Positions 1 to 9,797 are shown, numbered from the stretch's first letter. The stretch is 64,000 nt of DNA from Veillonella sp. VA139 (GCF_003992005.1 NZ_RQVL01000002.1:114308-178307), one strand, 5' to 3'. Notes: generated by a model from the letters alone, not told the origin. Numbers and translations: made by a program.

Positions 1-974
1 ATTAATGTATTTTTCACTAAAATAGCAATGAGACCACCAATACCTATGAGAGGGAGTAGACGCTTTGGAGTATAAAACATAACAGCATAGCCTGCAGCAC
101 CCACAACTGCAGCACCTAATAAAACAATGGAAATGCTGTCTGGAACAATACTTAAATGGGTGAAATCATAGGAATGATTGAAGTATTGAGCCATGCTAAT
201 CCCTACAGTCATACTGCCCACAATGAGTAACGTATGTACAGCTCGAGATATTCCTGCCAAAATGTAGTTGTTTAGTAAATCATCGACGGTATTAATGAGA
301 GGTATGCCGGGAACCATGAACAATGTACAAGCAATCATAGCATAGATTACATCTCCAGAGTCGAAGATGCATCCGGATAGAAATGCTAACCCAGAGGATA
401 CCGCAGCAGCAGAGGCGATACTGATATATCCATTAATTTGGAAACGTTTCAAAATTAATAGAACAATAAAGCCAAGGAGAGCACAAAATGTTGTAATCCA
501 AGCAGAGATGATGGTGCCACCAAATAAGATAGGAAAAGCACCACAGGCAAATCCTGCAAACACCGCAGAAGTTGCATTGGAATAGGGAGGATCTTTTTTG
601 GCAATTTCTTCGAGTTTTTGGGAAAATTCATCAAGAGTATACTCATTACGCAATGCAGTCCAAGTTAAGACACTAATGGCGGAAATAATATCCATATTAG
701 CTCCTAAATATTGGACATTTCTAAAGGATGTAAAGCAATCTTCTGGACTATGAATATTAATTAAAATATTAGAGTAGGCAATATGGATATGAAGATCATC
801 TGCTGGAATTCCCATAAATGCGGCCGCGCGACGCATATCTCGAACAATTTGGTTCGCATTGGCTCCATTTTCAGATAATAAACAGCCCATACGAAGTAGA
901 ATTTTTACCTTTTTTCTGATTTCCACAAAAGGTTCTTCTAAAATATGTAAATCTTGCTCTGTATACTGGGCCAT
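1..974 (-). CDS. ThrE-family (DUF1212) threonine/serine exporter, 3' end cut by window edge
   Basis: Open reading frame on the minus strand starting at ATG 974-972 and still open at base 1, so about 324 N-terminal residues are visible. The N-terminal third is soluble and carries the ENGAN..QIVRDMRR stretch typical of DUF1212 proteins; it is followed by many hydrophobic segments. The last visible part looks like the start of the second (ThrE_2/DUF3815) membrane half, so this is probably a full-length fused exporter. The family exports threonine and serine across the inner membrane; the substrate here is inferred. It lies one base after the stop of the DUF896 gene, so the two are probably one transcript. 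Confidence 0.85.
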   Translation of the reverse strand, partial: MAQYTEQDLHILEEPFVEIRKKVKILLRMGCLLSENGANANQIVRDMRRAAAFMGIPADDLHIHIAYSNILINIHSPEDCFTSFRNVQYLGANMDIISAISVLTWTALRNEYTLDEFSQKLEEIAKKDPPYSNATSAVFAGFACGAFPILFGGTIISAWITTFCALLGFIVLLILKRFQINGYISIASAAAVSSGLAFLSGCIFDSGDVIYAMIACTLFMVPGIPLINTVDDLLNNYILAGISRAVHTLLIVGSMTVGISMAQYFNHSYDFTHLSIVPDSISIVLLGAAVVGAAGYAVMFYTPKRLLPLIGIGGLIAILVKNTL

Positions 975-975
975 A

Positions 976-1242
976 TTAATGTTTCTTCCGTAAATATTGC
1001 GTGTTTAATTCTACATCGACTTCTACCGTATCTGTGTCTGGCTCGGCATCTACAAACTCGATGGAATCTAGATGTTGCACCACTTGGGCGCGGATAAATC
1101 CTAAATAGACTTCATATAAATCTTTCTTTTCCGCCAGTTCTTCTTCTGTTAAAATTTGACCAGATTTCTTTTTGGCAGCCAATGCATTAATGCGAGTTAA
1201 GGCTTGTTCCATAGTCATATCTTTTTTTTCTTGTTCTGTCAT
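976..1242 (-). CDS. DUF896 (YnzC-like) small protein
   Basis: An 88-residue protein. Residues about 10-60 carry the DUF896 pattern: an INALAAKKKSG segment, then LTEEELAEKKDLYEVYL and a short helix. DUF896 proteins are small two-helix cytosolic proteins, common in Firmicutes and of unclear function. This one has an acidic C-terminal tail beyond the core. It is read just before the ThrE-like exporter with a one-base gap and diverges from nth. A purine-rich ribosome site (AAGGAG) sits just before the start. Confidence 0.8.
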   Translation of the reverse strand: MTEQEKKDMTMEQALTRINALAAKKKSGQILTEEELAEKKDLYEVYLGFIRAQVVQHLDSIEFVDAEPDTDTVEVDVELNTQYLRKKH

Positions 1243-1395
1243 GGATAATCTCCTTATTTGTTAACGCACACCCTTTGTGGTATGATACACTATATATTAG
1301 TGTTAGATGAAAGTATCTAACCTATAGTATTGATTAGTAGATTTATATTATAACACGTTTTACATAGTTTTTTCATCTTAAAGGAGAAGGCTCCG

Positions 1396-2031
1396 ATGCG
1401 AATTACAAAAGCTATTAAGGCAGAGCAAATACGAATATTGGGAGAAGTCTACCATGATGCAAAACCGGCACTAGAATTTACTACGCCTTTTGAATTACTA
1501 GTAGCAGTTGCATTATCTGCACAATGTACTGACGAGCGAGTCAACATTGTAACAAAACGACTCTTTCCGAAATATAGCGATCCTAAAGACATGTATGAAT
1601 TAGGTATACCTGGATTAGAGGCGCTCATTAAAGATTGCGGGTTATATCGTTCCAAAGCTAAACATATTCATGAAACATGCAAAATTTTAGTGGAACAATA
1701 CAATAGTGAAGTGCCCCGAGATTTTGATACCTTAGTCACATTGCCAGGGGTTGGTCGTAAAACAGCCAATGTATTAGTATCCATACTATTTGATACGCCA
1801 GCCATTGCGGTAGATACTCATGTGTTCCGAGTGTCCAATCGGTTAGGTATTGCCAAGGGTAAAACACCAGACGAAGTAGAAAAGAAACTGAAAAAAGCAA
1901 TTCCTATGGAACACTGGAGTGCCGCACATCATTGGATGATCTGGCATGGTCGAAAAATTTGCAAAGCACGAAAACCATTATGTGACGAATGTCCTTTATA
2001 TGATGTATGCCAATCGGCAGGGAAGGTATAG
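1396..2031 (+). CDS. nth: Endonuclease III (DNA glycosylase/AP lyase)
   Basis: A 211-residue protein of normal length for Nth, which removes oxidised pyrimidines and nicks the abasic site in base-excision repair. The helix-hairpin-helix motif LPGVGRKTANV is at residues 116-126, with catalytic Lys122 and Asp140 (in AVDTHVFRV). The C-terminal 4Fe-4S cluster cysteines are C189, C196, C199 and C205 (C-x6-C-x2-C-x5-C). The start is supported by AAGGAGAAGG about 8 bases upstream. The next gene begins 2 bases after its stop, suggesting an operon. Confidence 0.97.
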   Translation: MRITKAIKAEQIRILGEVYHDAKPALEFTTPFELLVAVALSAQCTDERVNIVTKRLFPKYSDPKDMYELGIPGLEALIKDCGLYRSKAKHIHETCKILVEQYNSEVPRDFDTLVTLPGVGRKTANVLVSILFDTPAIAVDTHVFRVSNRLGIAKGKTPDEVEKKLKKAIPMEHWSAAHHWMIWHGRKICKARKPLCDECPLYDVCQSAGKV

Positions 2032-2032
2032 T

Positions 2033-3544
2033 ATGACAGAACAAATGAGACGTCTCATTGAGACTTTTACAAAGGTGGGTGTAACAGGCCCAGATATCGT
2101 ACAGGAAATAGCAAGATTCCGTGTATTAGATCAAATCATCACTCAAAGCGGCGAAGTCCGTGAGTGGGGTATTACGCCGAAAGAATTATTTGAGCTTGCT
2201 CAAACATCCACAGTAGATATGTTTGGACCTTTACCATATGATGAAGCAGGGTTTAAGGAAATTTACGGTATTTCCTTTAGCGTAGAATTAATGGATTTCA
2301 TCAGTGCTACTGGCTATTATGAAGGTGTGTCCGCAGGTCGTCAATGGGCTGTACCGATGCAAGAAGTGATTGACTTTCATAAGAATACAGAAGGTATTAT
2401 CCTCTTTGCCTATTTCGAGGAATATGCAGCCATTGCAGAAGAGATTATGCAAACCCTTCCCACAGATCGCTTACTATTTTATACGCCATCTGAAAGTTGC
2501 TATGACCTATTCCGTAGTCTATATCCATTAGCACCAGTGATCAACGAATGGCCAGAAGATGTCATCTTTGACCACATTGTAGCAGCTACATCTGGTATGT
2601 TCACAGCACCAGTAACGACGATGGAAGAAATGGCGGCTCGTGTGAACAATGTGAGCGAGAAAGGTACTGTACGTTACTTCATTCCAGTGTCTGCTGTACA
2701 AGATCAATTGAATATGAATCGAGTAGCCTTACAGTTCATGATTCTTCAAAATCATTTAGAATCAGTTCGAGAATGGGCTCCTTTACAAAGCTATGAGTTC
2801 CGTTATGGATTAGGACCTGTGAAAAAAGTAGACTTGTCCATTTGTGAAATTGTTGGAGATGGATATAAGCAAACCAACTTCATTCCATTGCCTCACGAAA
2901 TTTTAGCATCCATGGAAACATTTAGTTTGGCTCATTATGGACTTTCATTATATGGTGTACAAGTAAGTATGAATCCAAAACATCCAACTATGGGTGAAGA
3001 TGGATATATGCATGGAGATTATCGCATTCCAACCTATATGCAACGCATGTTTGAAGCCTTAGAAGGATATTATTTACAAGTATCTATGAAAGGTATTGAT
3101 GTATCTGTTACATTGGAACACAAACAGGGTATCCCATTAGGTGCTTCCCCAGAAGATGAAACCGTACAAAATGCGATGGAACAATCTGTTTTACAAGATG
3201 ATACAATAGCATATCGTTGGTATTTTAACCATCCAAGTGCACCATTCTTGTGGTATACCTATTTCAACAGCGAAGAAGGAAAACAGGTAGTACGTACCTT
3301 AGCCTCTATGGTAACTACTACACCAGCCTTATTACAATTGATGGGTAGTTGCCGTCGTCAAGTGGTGAAAGAAGAGGTGTTGGCTGCATTTACTGCGAGC
3401 TTTACCACTTCATTAGAACAATATGAAACAGAAAAAGCGCAAGCTGAAACAAATTGGGCTAATGCTTTGGCAAGGTTGGCTAACGATATTGTGCCGGAAC
3501 CAACTGTCTTATCAGATGAAACAAAAGAAGAAGTGGAGGGCTAA
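2033..3544 (+). CDS. Unrecognised 503-residue protein downstream of nth
   Basis: I do not recognise this protein. The reading frame opens at 1946 inside nth, but ATG 2033 is the better start: GGAAGG lies 7 bases before it and it follows the nth stop directly. The protein is soluble, with no signal peptide or membrane segment, and has an acidic tail rich in Glu. The middle (about residues 120-260) has alternating beta/alpha character reminiscent of a degenerate methyltransferase or nucleotide-binding fold, with no clear catalytic motif. It sits between nth and a YdbC/PC4-like ssDNA-binding gene (2-base gap), so a DNA-related role is possible but unproven. Confidence 0.75.
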   Translation: MTEQMRRLIETFTKVGVTGPDIVQEIARFRVLDQIITQSGEVREWGITPKELFELAQTSTVDMFGPLPYDEAGFKEIYGISFSVELMDFISATGYYEGVSAGRQWAVPMQEVIDFHKNTEGIILFAYFEEYAAIAEEIMQTLPTDRLLFYTPSESCYDLFRSLYPLAPVINEWPEDVIFDHIVAATSGMFTAPVTTMEEMAARVNNVSEKGTVRYFIPVSAVQDQLNMNRVALQFMILQNHLESVREWAPLQSYEFRYGLGPVKKVDLSICEIVGDGYKQTNFIPLPHEILASMETFSLAHYGLSLYGVQVSMNPKHPTMGEDGYMHGDYRIPTYMQRMFEALEGYYLQVSMKGIDVSVTLEHKQGIPLGASPEDETVQNAMEQSVLQDDTIAYRWYFNHPSAPFLWYTYFNSEEGKQVVRTLASMVTTTPALLQLMGSCRRQVVKEEVLAAFTASFTTSLEQYETEKAQAETNWANALARLANDIVPEPTVLSDETKEEVEG

Positions 3545-3546
3545 TC

Positions 3547-3837
3547 ATGGCTGTGGTTAATTATTCAATTTATAAAGTACTAGGTACACTTTCAGAAAAT
3601 AAAGATGGCATGAAAAAACAATTAACATGCACAAGCTGGGGACGTTACAACCCTAAATTCGATATCCGCGCTTGGGATGAAGATTACTCACAAATGACAA
3701 AAGGTGTCACCTTAACGTTAGAAGAAATTTTAGAATTAAAAGAAATCCTAAACTCTGTAGATTTAGAAGAAGCTTTAGAAGAAGCAAAACAAGAGCGAGC
3801 AGAGGCTAAAAAATTAGAAACAGAAACATCTGAATAA
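3547..3837 (+). CDS. YdbC/PC4-like single-stranded nucleic-acid-binding protein
   Basis: A 96-residue protein whose first ~72 residues match the YdbC/PC4 pattern: NKDGMKKQLTCTSWGRYNP, then FDIRAWDEDY and MTKGVTLTLEE. PC4-like proteins form dimers that bind single-stranded DNA. The C-terminal 25 residues are a charged Glu/Lys/Ala-rich helix specific to this protein. It starts 2 bases after the stop of the 503-residue gene, so nth, that gene and this one look co-transcribed. Confidence 0.8.
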   Translation: MAVVNYSIYKVLGTLSENKDGMKKQLTCTSWGRYNPKFDIRAWDEDYSQMTKGVTLTLEEILELKEILNSVDLEEALEEAKQERAEAKKLETETSE

Positions 3838-3853
3838 GTCATAGTCCCTAGTA

Positions 3854-3883
3854 TTGCATAGAGTATAGCATTCGTGATATAAT
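3854..3883 (+). promoter_or_regulatory. Promoter of rpmE
   Basis: TTGCAT at 3854-3859, an 18-base spacer, then TATAAT at 3878-3883. TG at 3875-3876 makes an extended -10. It lies about 40 bases before rpmE, in the gap after the ydbC-like gene. Confidence 0.65.
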
Positions 3884-3923
3884 CTATAGGAAAAGTTTAG
3901 ACGTTGAAAAGAGGTGTATATAC

Positions 3924-4121
3924 ATGAAAGAAGGAATTCATCCTAATTATGCGGAAGCAACTGTAACTTGCGGTTGTGGAAACACATTCAAAACTGGTTC
4001 TGTTAAAGGTGATCTTCGCGTGGACGTTTGCTCCAACTGCCATCCATTCTTCACAGGCCAACAACGTGCGGCTAAAGCTCGCGGTCGTATCGAACAATTT
4101 AACAAACGTTACGGCAAATAA
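3924..4121 (+). CDS. rpmE: 50S ribosomal protein L31 (zinc-binding form)
   Basis: A 65-residue protein starting MKEGIHPNY, a component of the large ribosomal subunit at the intersubunit bridge. It is the zinc-containing (C+) type: C16, C18, C36 and C39 can form the metal site. Expected length and ending. It has its own promoter and is closed by a strong terminator at 4150, so it is probably monocistronic. The start has a GAGG-type ribosome site (AAAAGAGGTG). Confidence 0.97.
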   Translation: MKEGIHPNYAEATVTCGCGNTFKTGSVKGDLRVDVCSNCHPFFTGQQRAAKARGRIEQFNKRYGK

Positions 4122-4149
4122 TTACGTAAATAACCTATACAAATTAATT

Positions 4150-4180
4150 GGCAGAGCTAAGGCTCTGCCTATATTTGTTT
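4150..4180 (+). terminator. Terminator after rpmE
   Basis: GGCAGAGC (4150-4157) pairs perfectly with GCTCTGCC (4162-4169) across a 4-base loop, followed by a T-rich stretch. Confidence 0.8.
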
Positions 4181-4193
4181 TACAGGAGACCCT

Positions 4194-5084
4194 ATGACTC
4201 AACAACGAGTAAAAAAATATGTAGGTGGACAAGCCGTCATTGAAGGGGTTATGATGCGTGGTCCTAAGATTATGGCCACAGCTTGTCGAAAACCAGATGG
4301 AACCATCACGGTTAAAGAAGAACCTACGAAATCTATCCAAGACAAGTATCCCGTATTAAAGTTTCCATTTCTGCGTGGAGTAGTAGCTTTGTTTGAATCC
4401 TTAGTGATTGGTATGAAAGCCTTATCTTTTTCGGCACAGGCCTCTGGAGAAGAAGAGGAAGAGGTATCCAACAAAGAAATTGCCATCACTATGGCTGTAT
4501 CTGTGCTGATCGCAGCGGCATTATTTATTGCGTTACCGACATGGTTAGCAAAATTTATGCCAGGTGCAGGCACAGATCATATGATATTGAATCTATATGA
4601 AGGAACTATTCGTTTGATCCTTTTTTTATTATATATTTTTGCTATTGGACTCACTCCTGATATTAAGCGTGTCTTTCAGTATCATGGGGCAGAGCATAAA
4701 ACGATACACACCTATGAAAATGATATGGAATTAACCGTGGAAAATGTGCGAAATCATTCTAGATTACATGCACGGTGCGGTACTAATTTCTTATTATTCG
4801 TCATGGTAGTGAGTATTATTGTATTCGCATTTCTAGGTTGGCCTAATTTAGTGGAACGTATAGTATCTAGATTAGCCTTGATGCCAGTGGTGGCTGGAAT
4901 TTCCTATGAATTGATTCGTCTAGCTGGACGGACACAGCATCCACTCATGAAAGCCATCATTGCGCCTGGTTTAGCCCTACAATATATGACTACGAGAGAG
5001 CCAGAGGATGACCAAATTGAGGTGGCTATTCGTGCCTTACAATCTGTGCGACCTAGTGAAGAAGATGCTTACGAAGAAGATTAG
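4194..5084 (+). CDS. yqhQ: DUF1385 (YqhQ-like) membrane protein
   Basis: A 296-residue protein. The N-terminus has the DUF1385 signature VGGQAVIEGVMMRGP (residues 10-24), followed by at least three hydrophobic segments (about 100-120, 135-155 and 200-220) and a conserved FQYHGAEHKTIHTYE region (about 160-175). The function of YqhQ proteins is not established. The gene directly precedes prfA (12-base gap), a common arrangement in Firmicutes. The C-terminal tail is acidic. Confidence 0.9.
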   Translation: MTQQRVKKYVGGQAVIEGVMMRGPKIMATACRKPDGTITVKEEPTKSIQDKYPVLKFPFLRGVVALFESLVIGMKALSFSAQASGEEEEEVSNKEIAITMAVSVLIAAALFIALPTWLAKFMPGAGTDHMILNLYEGTIRLILFLLYIFAIGLTPDIKRVFQYHGAEHKTIHTYENDMELTVENVRNHSRLHARCGTNFLLFVMVVSIIVFAFLGWPNLVERIVSRLALMPVVAGISYELIRLAGRTQHPLMKAIIAPGLALQYMTTREPEDDQIEVAIRALQSVRPSEEDAYEED

Positions 5085-5096
5085 AAAGGAGTCACC

Positions 5097-6179
5097 GTGT
5101 TAGTAGATAAACTGCAAGTGATTGAAGATAAATTTTTAGACTTGGAACAGCGCATTTCTGACCCAGATGTGATTGCTCGCCAAGAAGAATGGCGTAAACT
5201 GACTCGCCAACATGCGTCATTAACGGATACAGTGAACACATTCCGTCAATATAAACAAGTCCTAGCTGGCATTGAAGAAGCCTTAGAAGTATTAGGTGAT
5301 AAAAGCCTAGATGAAGACTTCCGTGCTATGGCACAAGAAGAATTGAATGAACTCAAGGTTCGCCGAGATGAATTAGAGGAAGAATTACATATTTTGCTAT
5401 TACCAAAAGATCCAAATGATGATAAAAATATTATCGTTGAAATTCGTGGCGGTGCCGGTGGTGATGAAGCAGCTTTGTTCGCAGGAGATTTATTCCGCAT
5501 GTTTACAAAGTACGCAGAAACACAAGGCTGGAGATGTACTATCATCGATGCGAACGAACCTGAATTAGGGGGATTCAAAGAGGTAGTATTCTCCATCGAA
5601 GGCGATAGTGTATATTCTAAGTTAAAATTTGAAAGTGGCGTACACCGTGTGCAACGTGTGCCAGATACAGAATCTTCTGGACGTATTCACACGTCTACGG
5701 TCACTGTGGCGGTACTACCGGAAGCAGAAGACATCGATATCGAAATCAATGAAAAAGATTTAGAAATCGATACATACCGTGCCTCTGGTGCAGGTGGACA
5801 ACACATTAATAAAACGGAGTCAGCCGTTCGTATTACACACAAACCATCTGGTATTGTGGTAGCTTGTCAGGATGAGCGTTCTCAGCTCAAAAACCGTGAA
5901 AAAGCCATGCGCGTATTGCGTGCTAAATTACAAGATAAAGCAGAGCAAGAAGCGACGTCTGCTATGGCAGCAGACCGTAAAAGCCAAGTGGGTACAGGGG
6001 ATCGCTCCGAGCGTATTCGTACGTACAACTATCCACAAGGTCGTGTGACAGACCATCGCATTAACTTAACTTTATACAAATTAAATGCTGTATTAAATGG
6101 GGATATGGATGAATTAATCCAAGCTTTAATCACAGCAGAACAAGCCGCTAAAATGCAAGAGGCAAATCAACATGGATAA
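5097..6179 (+). CDS. prfA: Peptide chain release factor 1
   Basis: RF1 recognises UAA and UAG stop codons and triggers peptide release on the ribosome. The 360-residue product carries the catalytic GGQ at residues 233-235 in a [16 protein letters not shown] context, and the stop-codon tripeptide region VPDTES (a PxT form). The start is GTG at 5097, preceded by AAAGGAG. The next gene, prmC, which methylates the GGQ glutamine, overlaps by 8 bases. Confidence 0.98.
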   Translation: MLVDKLQVIEDKFLDLEQRISDPDVIARQEEWRKLTRQHASLTDTVNTFRQYKQVLAGIEEALEVLGDKSLDEDFRAMAQEELNELKVRRDELEEELHILLLPKDPNDDKNIIVEIRGGAGGDEAALFAGDLFRMFTKYAETQGWRCTIIDANEPELGGFKEVVFSIEGDSVYSKLKFESGVHRVQRVPDTESSGRIHTSTVTVAVLPEAEDIDIEINEKDLEIDTYRASGAGGQHINKTESAVRITHKPSGIVVACQDERSQLKNREKAMRVLRAKLQDKAEQEATSAMAADRKSQVGTGDRSERIRTYNYPQGRVTDHRINLTLYKLNAVLNGDMDELIQALITAEQAAKMQEANQHG

Positions 6180-7128
6180 TGAGTTATGGACAATTAGTCG
6201 CATGCTCCAATGGACAGAGCAGTATTTTCGCTCCAAAGGCATAGAATCAAGCCGCTTGGATGGGGAAGTACTGCTTTCTCATAGTTTGGGCTGTGACCGC
6301 ATGTATTTATATGTCAACTTTGACCGACCTTTGGACAAAGCTGAATTAGATGCTTATCGACCTCTGGTGGTACAACGGGCGAAGGGATATAGCGTAGCCG
6401 CTATTACAGGGCATAAAGAATTTATGGGGTTAGACTTTCATGTGAACGAACATGTGTTAATTCCCCGTCCTGATACGGAAACATTAATTGAGGATATACT
6501 AGATCTTTATGATGTGGATGCATCGCCACGCATTTTAGACTTATGTACAGGACCTGGTACCATTTTGTTAAGTCTATTACATTACTTGCCCAATGCCACA
6601 GGTGTAGGTGTAGATATTTCCAACAAAGCATTAGCAGTGGCTGAGGAGAATCGCATATCTTTAGAATTAGCCGATATTTCAAGATTCTGTGAAAGTGATA
6701 TTAAACAATTATTAGAACAGGTAAAAGTAGGCAAAGGTACTGAATATAGTGCGGTATTGGATGCTTGTATATCTCTATTTGGTGAGCAACAAACATCCTT
6801 AGAAGGTATATTTGATGTGCTTGTGTCAAACCCACCGTATATTACCACCGCAGAGATGAACACATTATCTCAAGAAGTATTACATGAACCTCATATTGCC
6901 CTTCATGGAGGAACTACAGGATTAGAGTTTTATATTCCTATCATACGGGGAGGTTGGCGTCTTGTAAAAGACGGTGGTTACCTTGCCATCGAAATTGGAC
7001 AAGGACAAGGAGAGGCGGTAGCAAAGCTAGCCGCAGAAACAGGATGCTATGGAGAACCAGTGTATCAACACGATATAGCTGGTATTATTCGTGAAGTGCG
7101 TTGGGAAGTACGACGCTCTTCTATATAA
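6172..7128 (+). CDS. prmC: Release factor glutamine N5-methyltransferase
   Basis: PrmC methylates the Gln of the GGQ motif in release factors, using SAM. The SAM-binding region is [13 protein letters not shown] and the catalytic NPPY is at residues 220-223. At 318 residues it is longer than typical (about 280). The extra length lies between the SAM motif and NPPY, in an Asp/Glu-rich segment around residues 160-210. It overlaps prfA by 8 bases, indicating translational coupling. Confidence 0.95.
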   Translation: MDNELWTISRMLQWTEQYFRSKGIESSRLDGEVLLSHSLGCDRMYLYVNFDRPLDKAELDAYRPLVVQRAKGYSVAAITGHKEFMGLDFHVNEHVLIPRPDTETLIEDILDLYDVDASPRILDLCTGPGTILLSLLHYLPNATGVGVDISNKALAVAEENRISLELADISRFCESDIKQLLEQVKVGKGTEYSAVLDACISLFGEQQTSLEGIFDVLVSNPPYITTAEMNTLSQEVLHEPHIALHGGTTGLEFYIPIIRGGWRLVKDGGYLAIEIGQGQGEAVAKLAAETGCYGEPVYQHDIAGIIREVRWEVRRSSI

Positions 7129-7345
7129 AATTTTGTCCGATACATGTGATAGCGTCGATAGAGCTCCATATACTTCTCCACAAATTTACGTTCCACTGAG
7201 ATTTGCTCCGTAGTATATGGCACTCTATCTGTAGTAATCAACAATATCCTGTACAAATAAAAGTTTATATACAGCTCGCTTTGTGGAGGAAGGATGAGAA
7301 TTGAAAATTACTGGCTCATATAGTTTAAAATAAGTTTGTTATAAG

Positions 7346-7354
7346 TGATATAAT
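7346..7354 (+). promoter_or_regulatory. Extended -10 element before tsaC
   Basis: TG at 7346-7347, one base, then TATAAT at 7349-7354. It is the same TGATATAAT string as in the rpmE promoter. It lies about 40 bases before tsaC; no good -35 is visible. Confidence 0.55.
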
Positions 7355-7392
7355 AGTAAATAGGAAACAGTACATAGGAAAGGAGGTATGAT

Positions 7393-8487
7393 ATGGAAGT
7401 AGTAGAACATATTGAAACACAGGTATTAACTGCAAATGATATTGAGTTAGCGGGTACTTTACTTCGTGTAGGCGATTTAGTGGCCATACCTACGGAGACG
7501 GTCTACGGCTTAGGAGCTAATGGACTGGCGGCAGATGCGATGGATCGCATTTATGCAGCCAAGGGGCGACCTTCTGATAATCCTTTAATTTTACATGTAT
7601 GTGATCAGTCTATGGTACACCGTTTAGTGAAACATATCTCTCCTTTAGAACAAAGATTAATGGATACCTTTTGGCCAGGTCCATTGACGATTACCTTTGA
7701 AAAGTCTGCACTAGTGCCAGAGCGTGCGACTGGTGGACTTTCACGGGTGGCATTACGATGCCCAGACCATGAGGTGTGTCGTGAGATGATACGCATTGCA
7801 GGGGTTCCTATCGCAGCGCCTAGCGCCAATCTCTCAGGGCGACCAAGTCCGACCACCGCAGAAGCAGTTCTGTATGATATGAAAGGACGTATTCATGCCG
7901 TGGTGGATGCTGGGCCTTGTGAAATTGGAGTGGAATCTACCGTAGTACAAGTCGAAGATGATACTGTGATTATCCTGCGCCCCGGTGGTGTTACAAAAGA
8001 GATGTTGGAAATGGTGGCTGACCATGTGGTATATGACATGGCTCTGCACGACTCTACAGAGGCGCCGAAAGCGCCAGGAATGAAATATCGCCATTATGCC
8101 CCTGATATGCCTGTACAAGTACTAGTAGGACAGTCATTAACAGTAGTGGAACACATGAAAGACATCATAGATACGATAGTTCAGCAGGAACCTATTTTAC
8201 AGGAAGATTGCACAAGAAAGCCGAGAGTTGGGTTATTACTTTCAGAGGAAACCTTGGAAAATTTAAATGCAGTACTTCCCAATTTTACACTTTCAGTAGA
8301 TATCATTGTATATGGTGAACAAGCAGAGCCTATGGCATTGGCCAACCGTTTATATGATAGTTTATTACAGTTCAACGACATTGGTGTGGATACATTACTT
8401 GTGGAAGGCTGTGCACCAGTAGGACTTGGTGTAGCCGTTATGAATCGCTTAGAGAAGGCCAGTGGTGGTCATGTACTATTTGTCTAA
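7393..8487 (+). CDS. tsaC: L-threonylcarbamoyladenylate synthase (Sua5/YwlC type)
   Basis: Makes threonylcarbamoyl-AMP from threonine, bicarbonate and ATP, the first step of the t6A37 tRNA modification. The YrdC domain (about residues 15-205) has PTETVYGLGANG and the KGRPSDNPL motif. Residues 210-364 form the extra C-terminal Sua5 domain, so this is the long Sua5 form. A strong ribosome site, AAAGGAGG, precedes ATG 7393. The order tsaC, LMW phosphatase, rpiB parallels the Bacillus ywlC-E-F region. Confidence 0.95.
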   Translation: MEVVEHIETQVLTANDIELAGTLLRVGDLVAIPTETVYGLGANGLAADAMDRIYAAKGRPSDNPLILHVCDQSMVHRLVKHISPLEQRLMDTFWPGPLTITFEKSALVPERATGGLSRVALRCPDHEVCREMIRIAGVPIAAPSANLSGRPSPTTAEAVLYDMKGRIHAVVDAGPCEIGVESTVVQVEDDTVIILRPGGVTKEMLEMVADHVVYDMALHDSTEAPKAPGMKYRHYAPDMPVQVLVGQSLTVVEHMKDIIDTIVQQEPILQEDCTRKPRVGLLLSEETLENLNAVLPNFTLSVDIIVYGEQAEPMALANRLYDSLLQFNDIGVDTLLVEGCAPVGLGVAVMNRLEKASGGHVLFV

Positions 8488-8596
8488 GAACGTTTGAAAC
8501 ACCAAATAGGATGAGTGCATTAGTTGTAGAGATATGTTAGTATTAGTGTATTGATGTATAACAGATATGGTTTCTCTTAATTGATTTGTAAAAGTG

Positions 8597-8626
8597 TTGG
8601 ATAGACTATATTGAATGGTGTAAAAT
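8597..8626 (+). promoter_or_regulatory. Probable promoter of ywlE-like gene
   Basis: TTGGAT (8597-8602), an 18-base spacer ending in TG, then TAAAAT (8621-8626), 27 bases before the start codon. Confidence 0.4.
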
Positions 8627-8652
8627 AGCGTTAAAGTATAGTAGAGGTAATT

Positions 8653-9096
8653 ATGAATTTATTATTTGTTTGCACAGGGAATACCTGTCGTAGTCCCATG
8701 GGAGAAGGAATTGCCCGTGCTGTAGGACGTGAACTTGGTATAGAGGTAGTGACTTTATCCACAGGATTATTTTGTGTTCCTGGAGCTAAGGTGAGCGACG
8801 AAGCTGTGGAGGCAGTTCGTGAATTAGTAGGCGAAGATATTAGCGAACACAGCTCTCGACCATTAAAAGTAGATTTTGTGAAAGCTGCAGATTATGTATT
8901 GGCCATGACAGAAGACCATAAAAAAATATTACTTCGCCAATTTCCTTTTGATAGCAAAAAAATTATGACCCTTGCTGAATTTGCTGGCGAAGTTGGGGAT
9001 GTGGAAGACCCATTTGGACAATCTCAAGACATATATACTAAAACAGCGGAACAGATTGTACGGTATGTACAACAAGGGCTTGCATTACATAAATAA
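8653..9096 (+). CDS. ywlE: Low-molecular-weight protein phosphatase (YwlE-like arginine/tyrosine phosphatase)
   Basis: A 147-residue protein with the LMW-PTP P-loop CTGNTCRSPMGEG: nucleophile Cys7 and Arg13. The general-acid Asp119 is in the VEDPFG motif. Thr at position 11 is the residue associated with phospho-arginine selectivity in Bacillus YwlE, so arginine phosphatase activity is plausible but not proven. It lies between tsaC and rpiB, as in Bacillus, though with gaps of 165 and 193 bases rather than tight coupling. Confidence 0.88.
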   Translation: MNLLFVCTGNTCRSPMGEGIARAVGRELGIEVVTLSTGLFCVPGAKVSDEAVEAVRELVGEDISEHSSRPLKVDFVKAADYVLAMTEDHKKILLRQFPFDSKKIMTLAEFAGEVGDVEDPFGQSQDIYTKTAEQIVRYVQQGLALHK

Positions 9097-9289
9097 GAAT
9101 GTTCCATTCGAGTCATCCAATAATTTGGATACGATAGAATAGAAGGAATACTATAATTGGTTGTACATATACATCAACAATACGGATATATATCTACAAT
9201 ACGGGTATGCATGAACAATATAGGTGTATGCAGATATATAGTGATAAGATACTATTTTATGAAGCTAGTATTAAATAAAGGAGGACGAA

Positions 9290-9727
9290 ATGAAAGTAGC
9301 AGTTGGTTGTGATCATGGTGGATTTCATTTAAAAGAAGCGATTAAAGGCTTACTAGAGAAACAAGGCATTGAGTACAAAGATTTTGGTACCTACTCTACA
9401 GATTCCATGGATTATCCAGATGTGGCAAAACCATTGGCAGAAGCAGTAGCAGCTGGTGAATTTGAACGTGGAATTTTGACATGTGGTACAGGTATCGGTA
9501 TAGGTATTGCAGCGAACAAGGTAAAAGGCATTCGTGCCGCATTATGTCATGATACGTTCTCTGCCCATGCTAGTCGCGAGCATAACAATGCTAATGTACT
9601 CACTATGGGGGAACGTGTTATCGGTCAAGGTTTGGCATTAGATATCGTTGACATTTGGTTGCACACTGAATTTGAAGGCGGTCGCCATGCAAAACGTGTG
9701 GATAAAATCTCCGCTATTGAAGAATAA
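9290..9727 (+). CDS. rpiB: Ribose-5-phosphate isomerase B
   Basis: Interconverts ribose-5-phosphate and ribulose-5-phosphate in the pentose phosphate pathway. The 145-residue protein has the RpiB fold signature: GCDHGGFHLKE at the start, the catalytic Cys65 in TCGTGIGIGIAANK, and the REHNNANVLTMGERV stretch. It has an AAAGGAGG ribosome site. It is the last core gene before the accessory island and ends in a long hairpin terminator. Confidence 0.96.
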   Translation: MKVAVGCDHGGFHLKEAIKGLLEKQGIEYKDFGTYSTDSMDYPDVAKPLAEAVAAGEFERGILTCGTGIGIGIAANKVKGIRAALCHDTFSAHASREHNNANVLTMGERVIGQGLALDIVDIWLHTEFEGGRHAKRVDKISAIEE

Positions 9728-9740
9728 TAGAAAAGAATAA

Positions 9741-9797
9741 CATCGAACAAAGAAACGGATAGTCCTAAAAATGGGCTGGCCGTTTTTATGTTCGATG
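9741..9797 (+). terminator. Long hairpin terminator after rpiB
   Basis: CATCGAAC at 9741 pairs with GTTCGATG ending at 9797, and inside it AAACGG pairs with CCGTTT, giving a long interrupted stem. A T-run follows the inner CCG (9782-9786). It could act in both directions. Confidence 0.65.

Noticed and set aside
7065..7256. Minus-strand 63-codon ORF overlapping the end of prmC
   Set aside because: It runs antisense into prmC, has no ribosome site or family resemblance, and the region downstream of prmC reads as non-coding.
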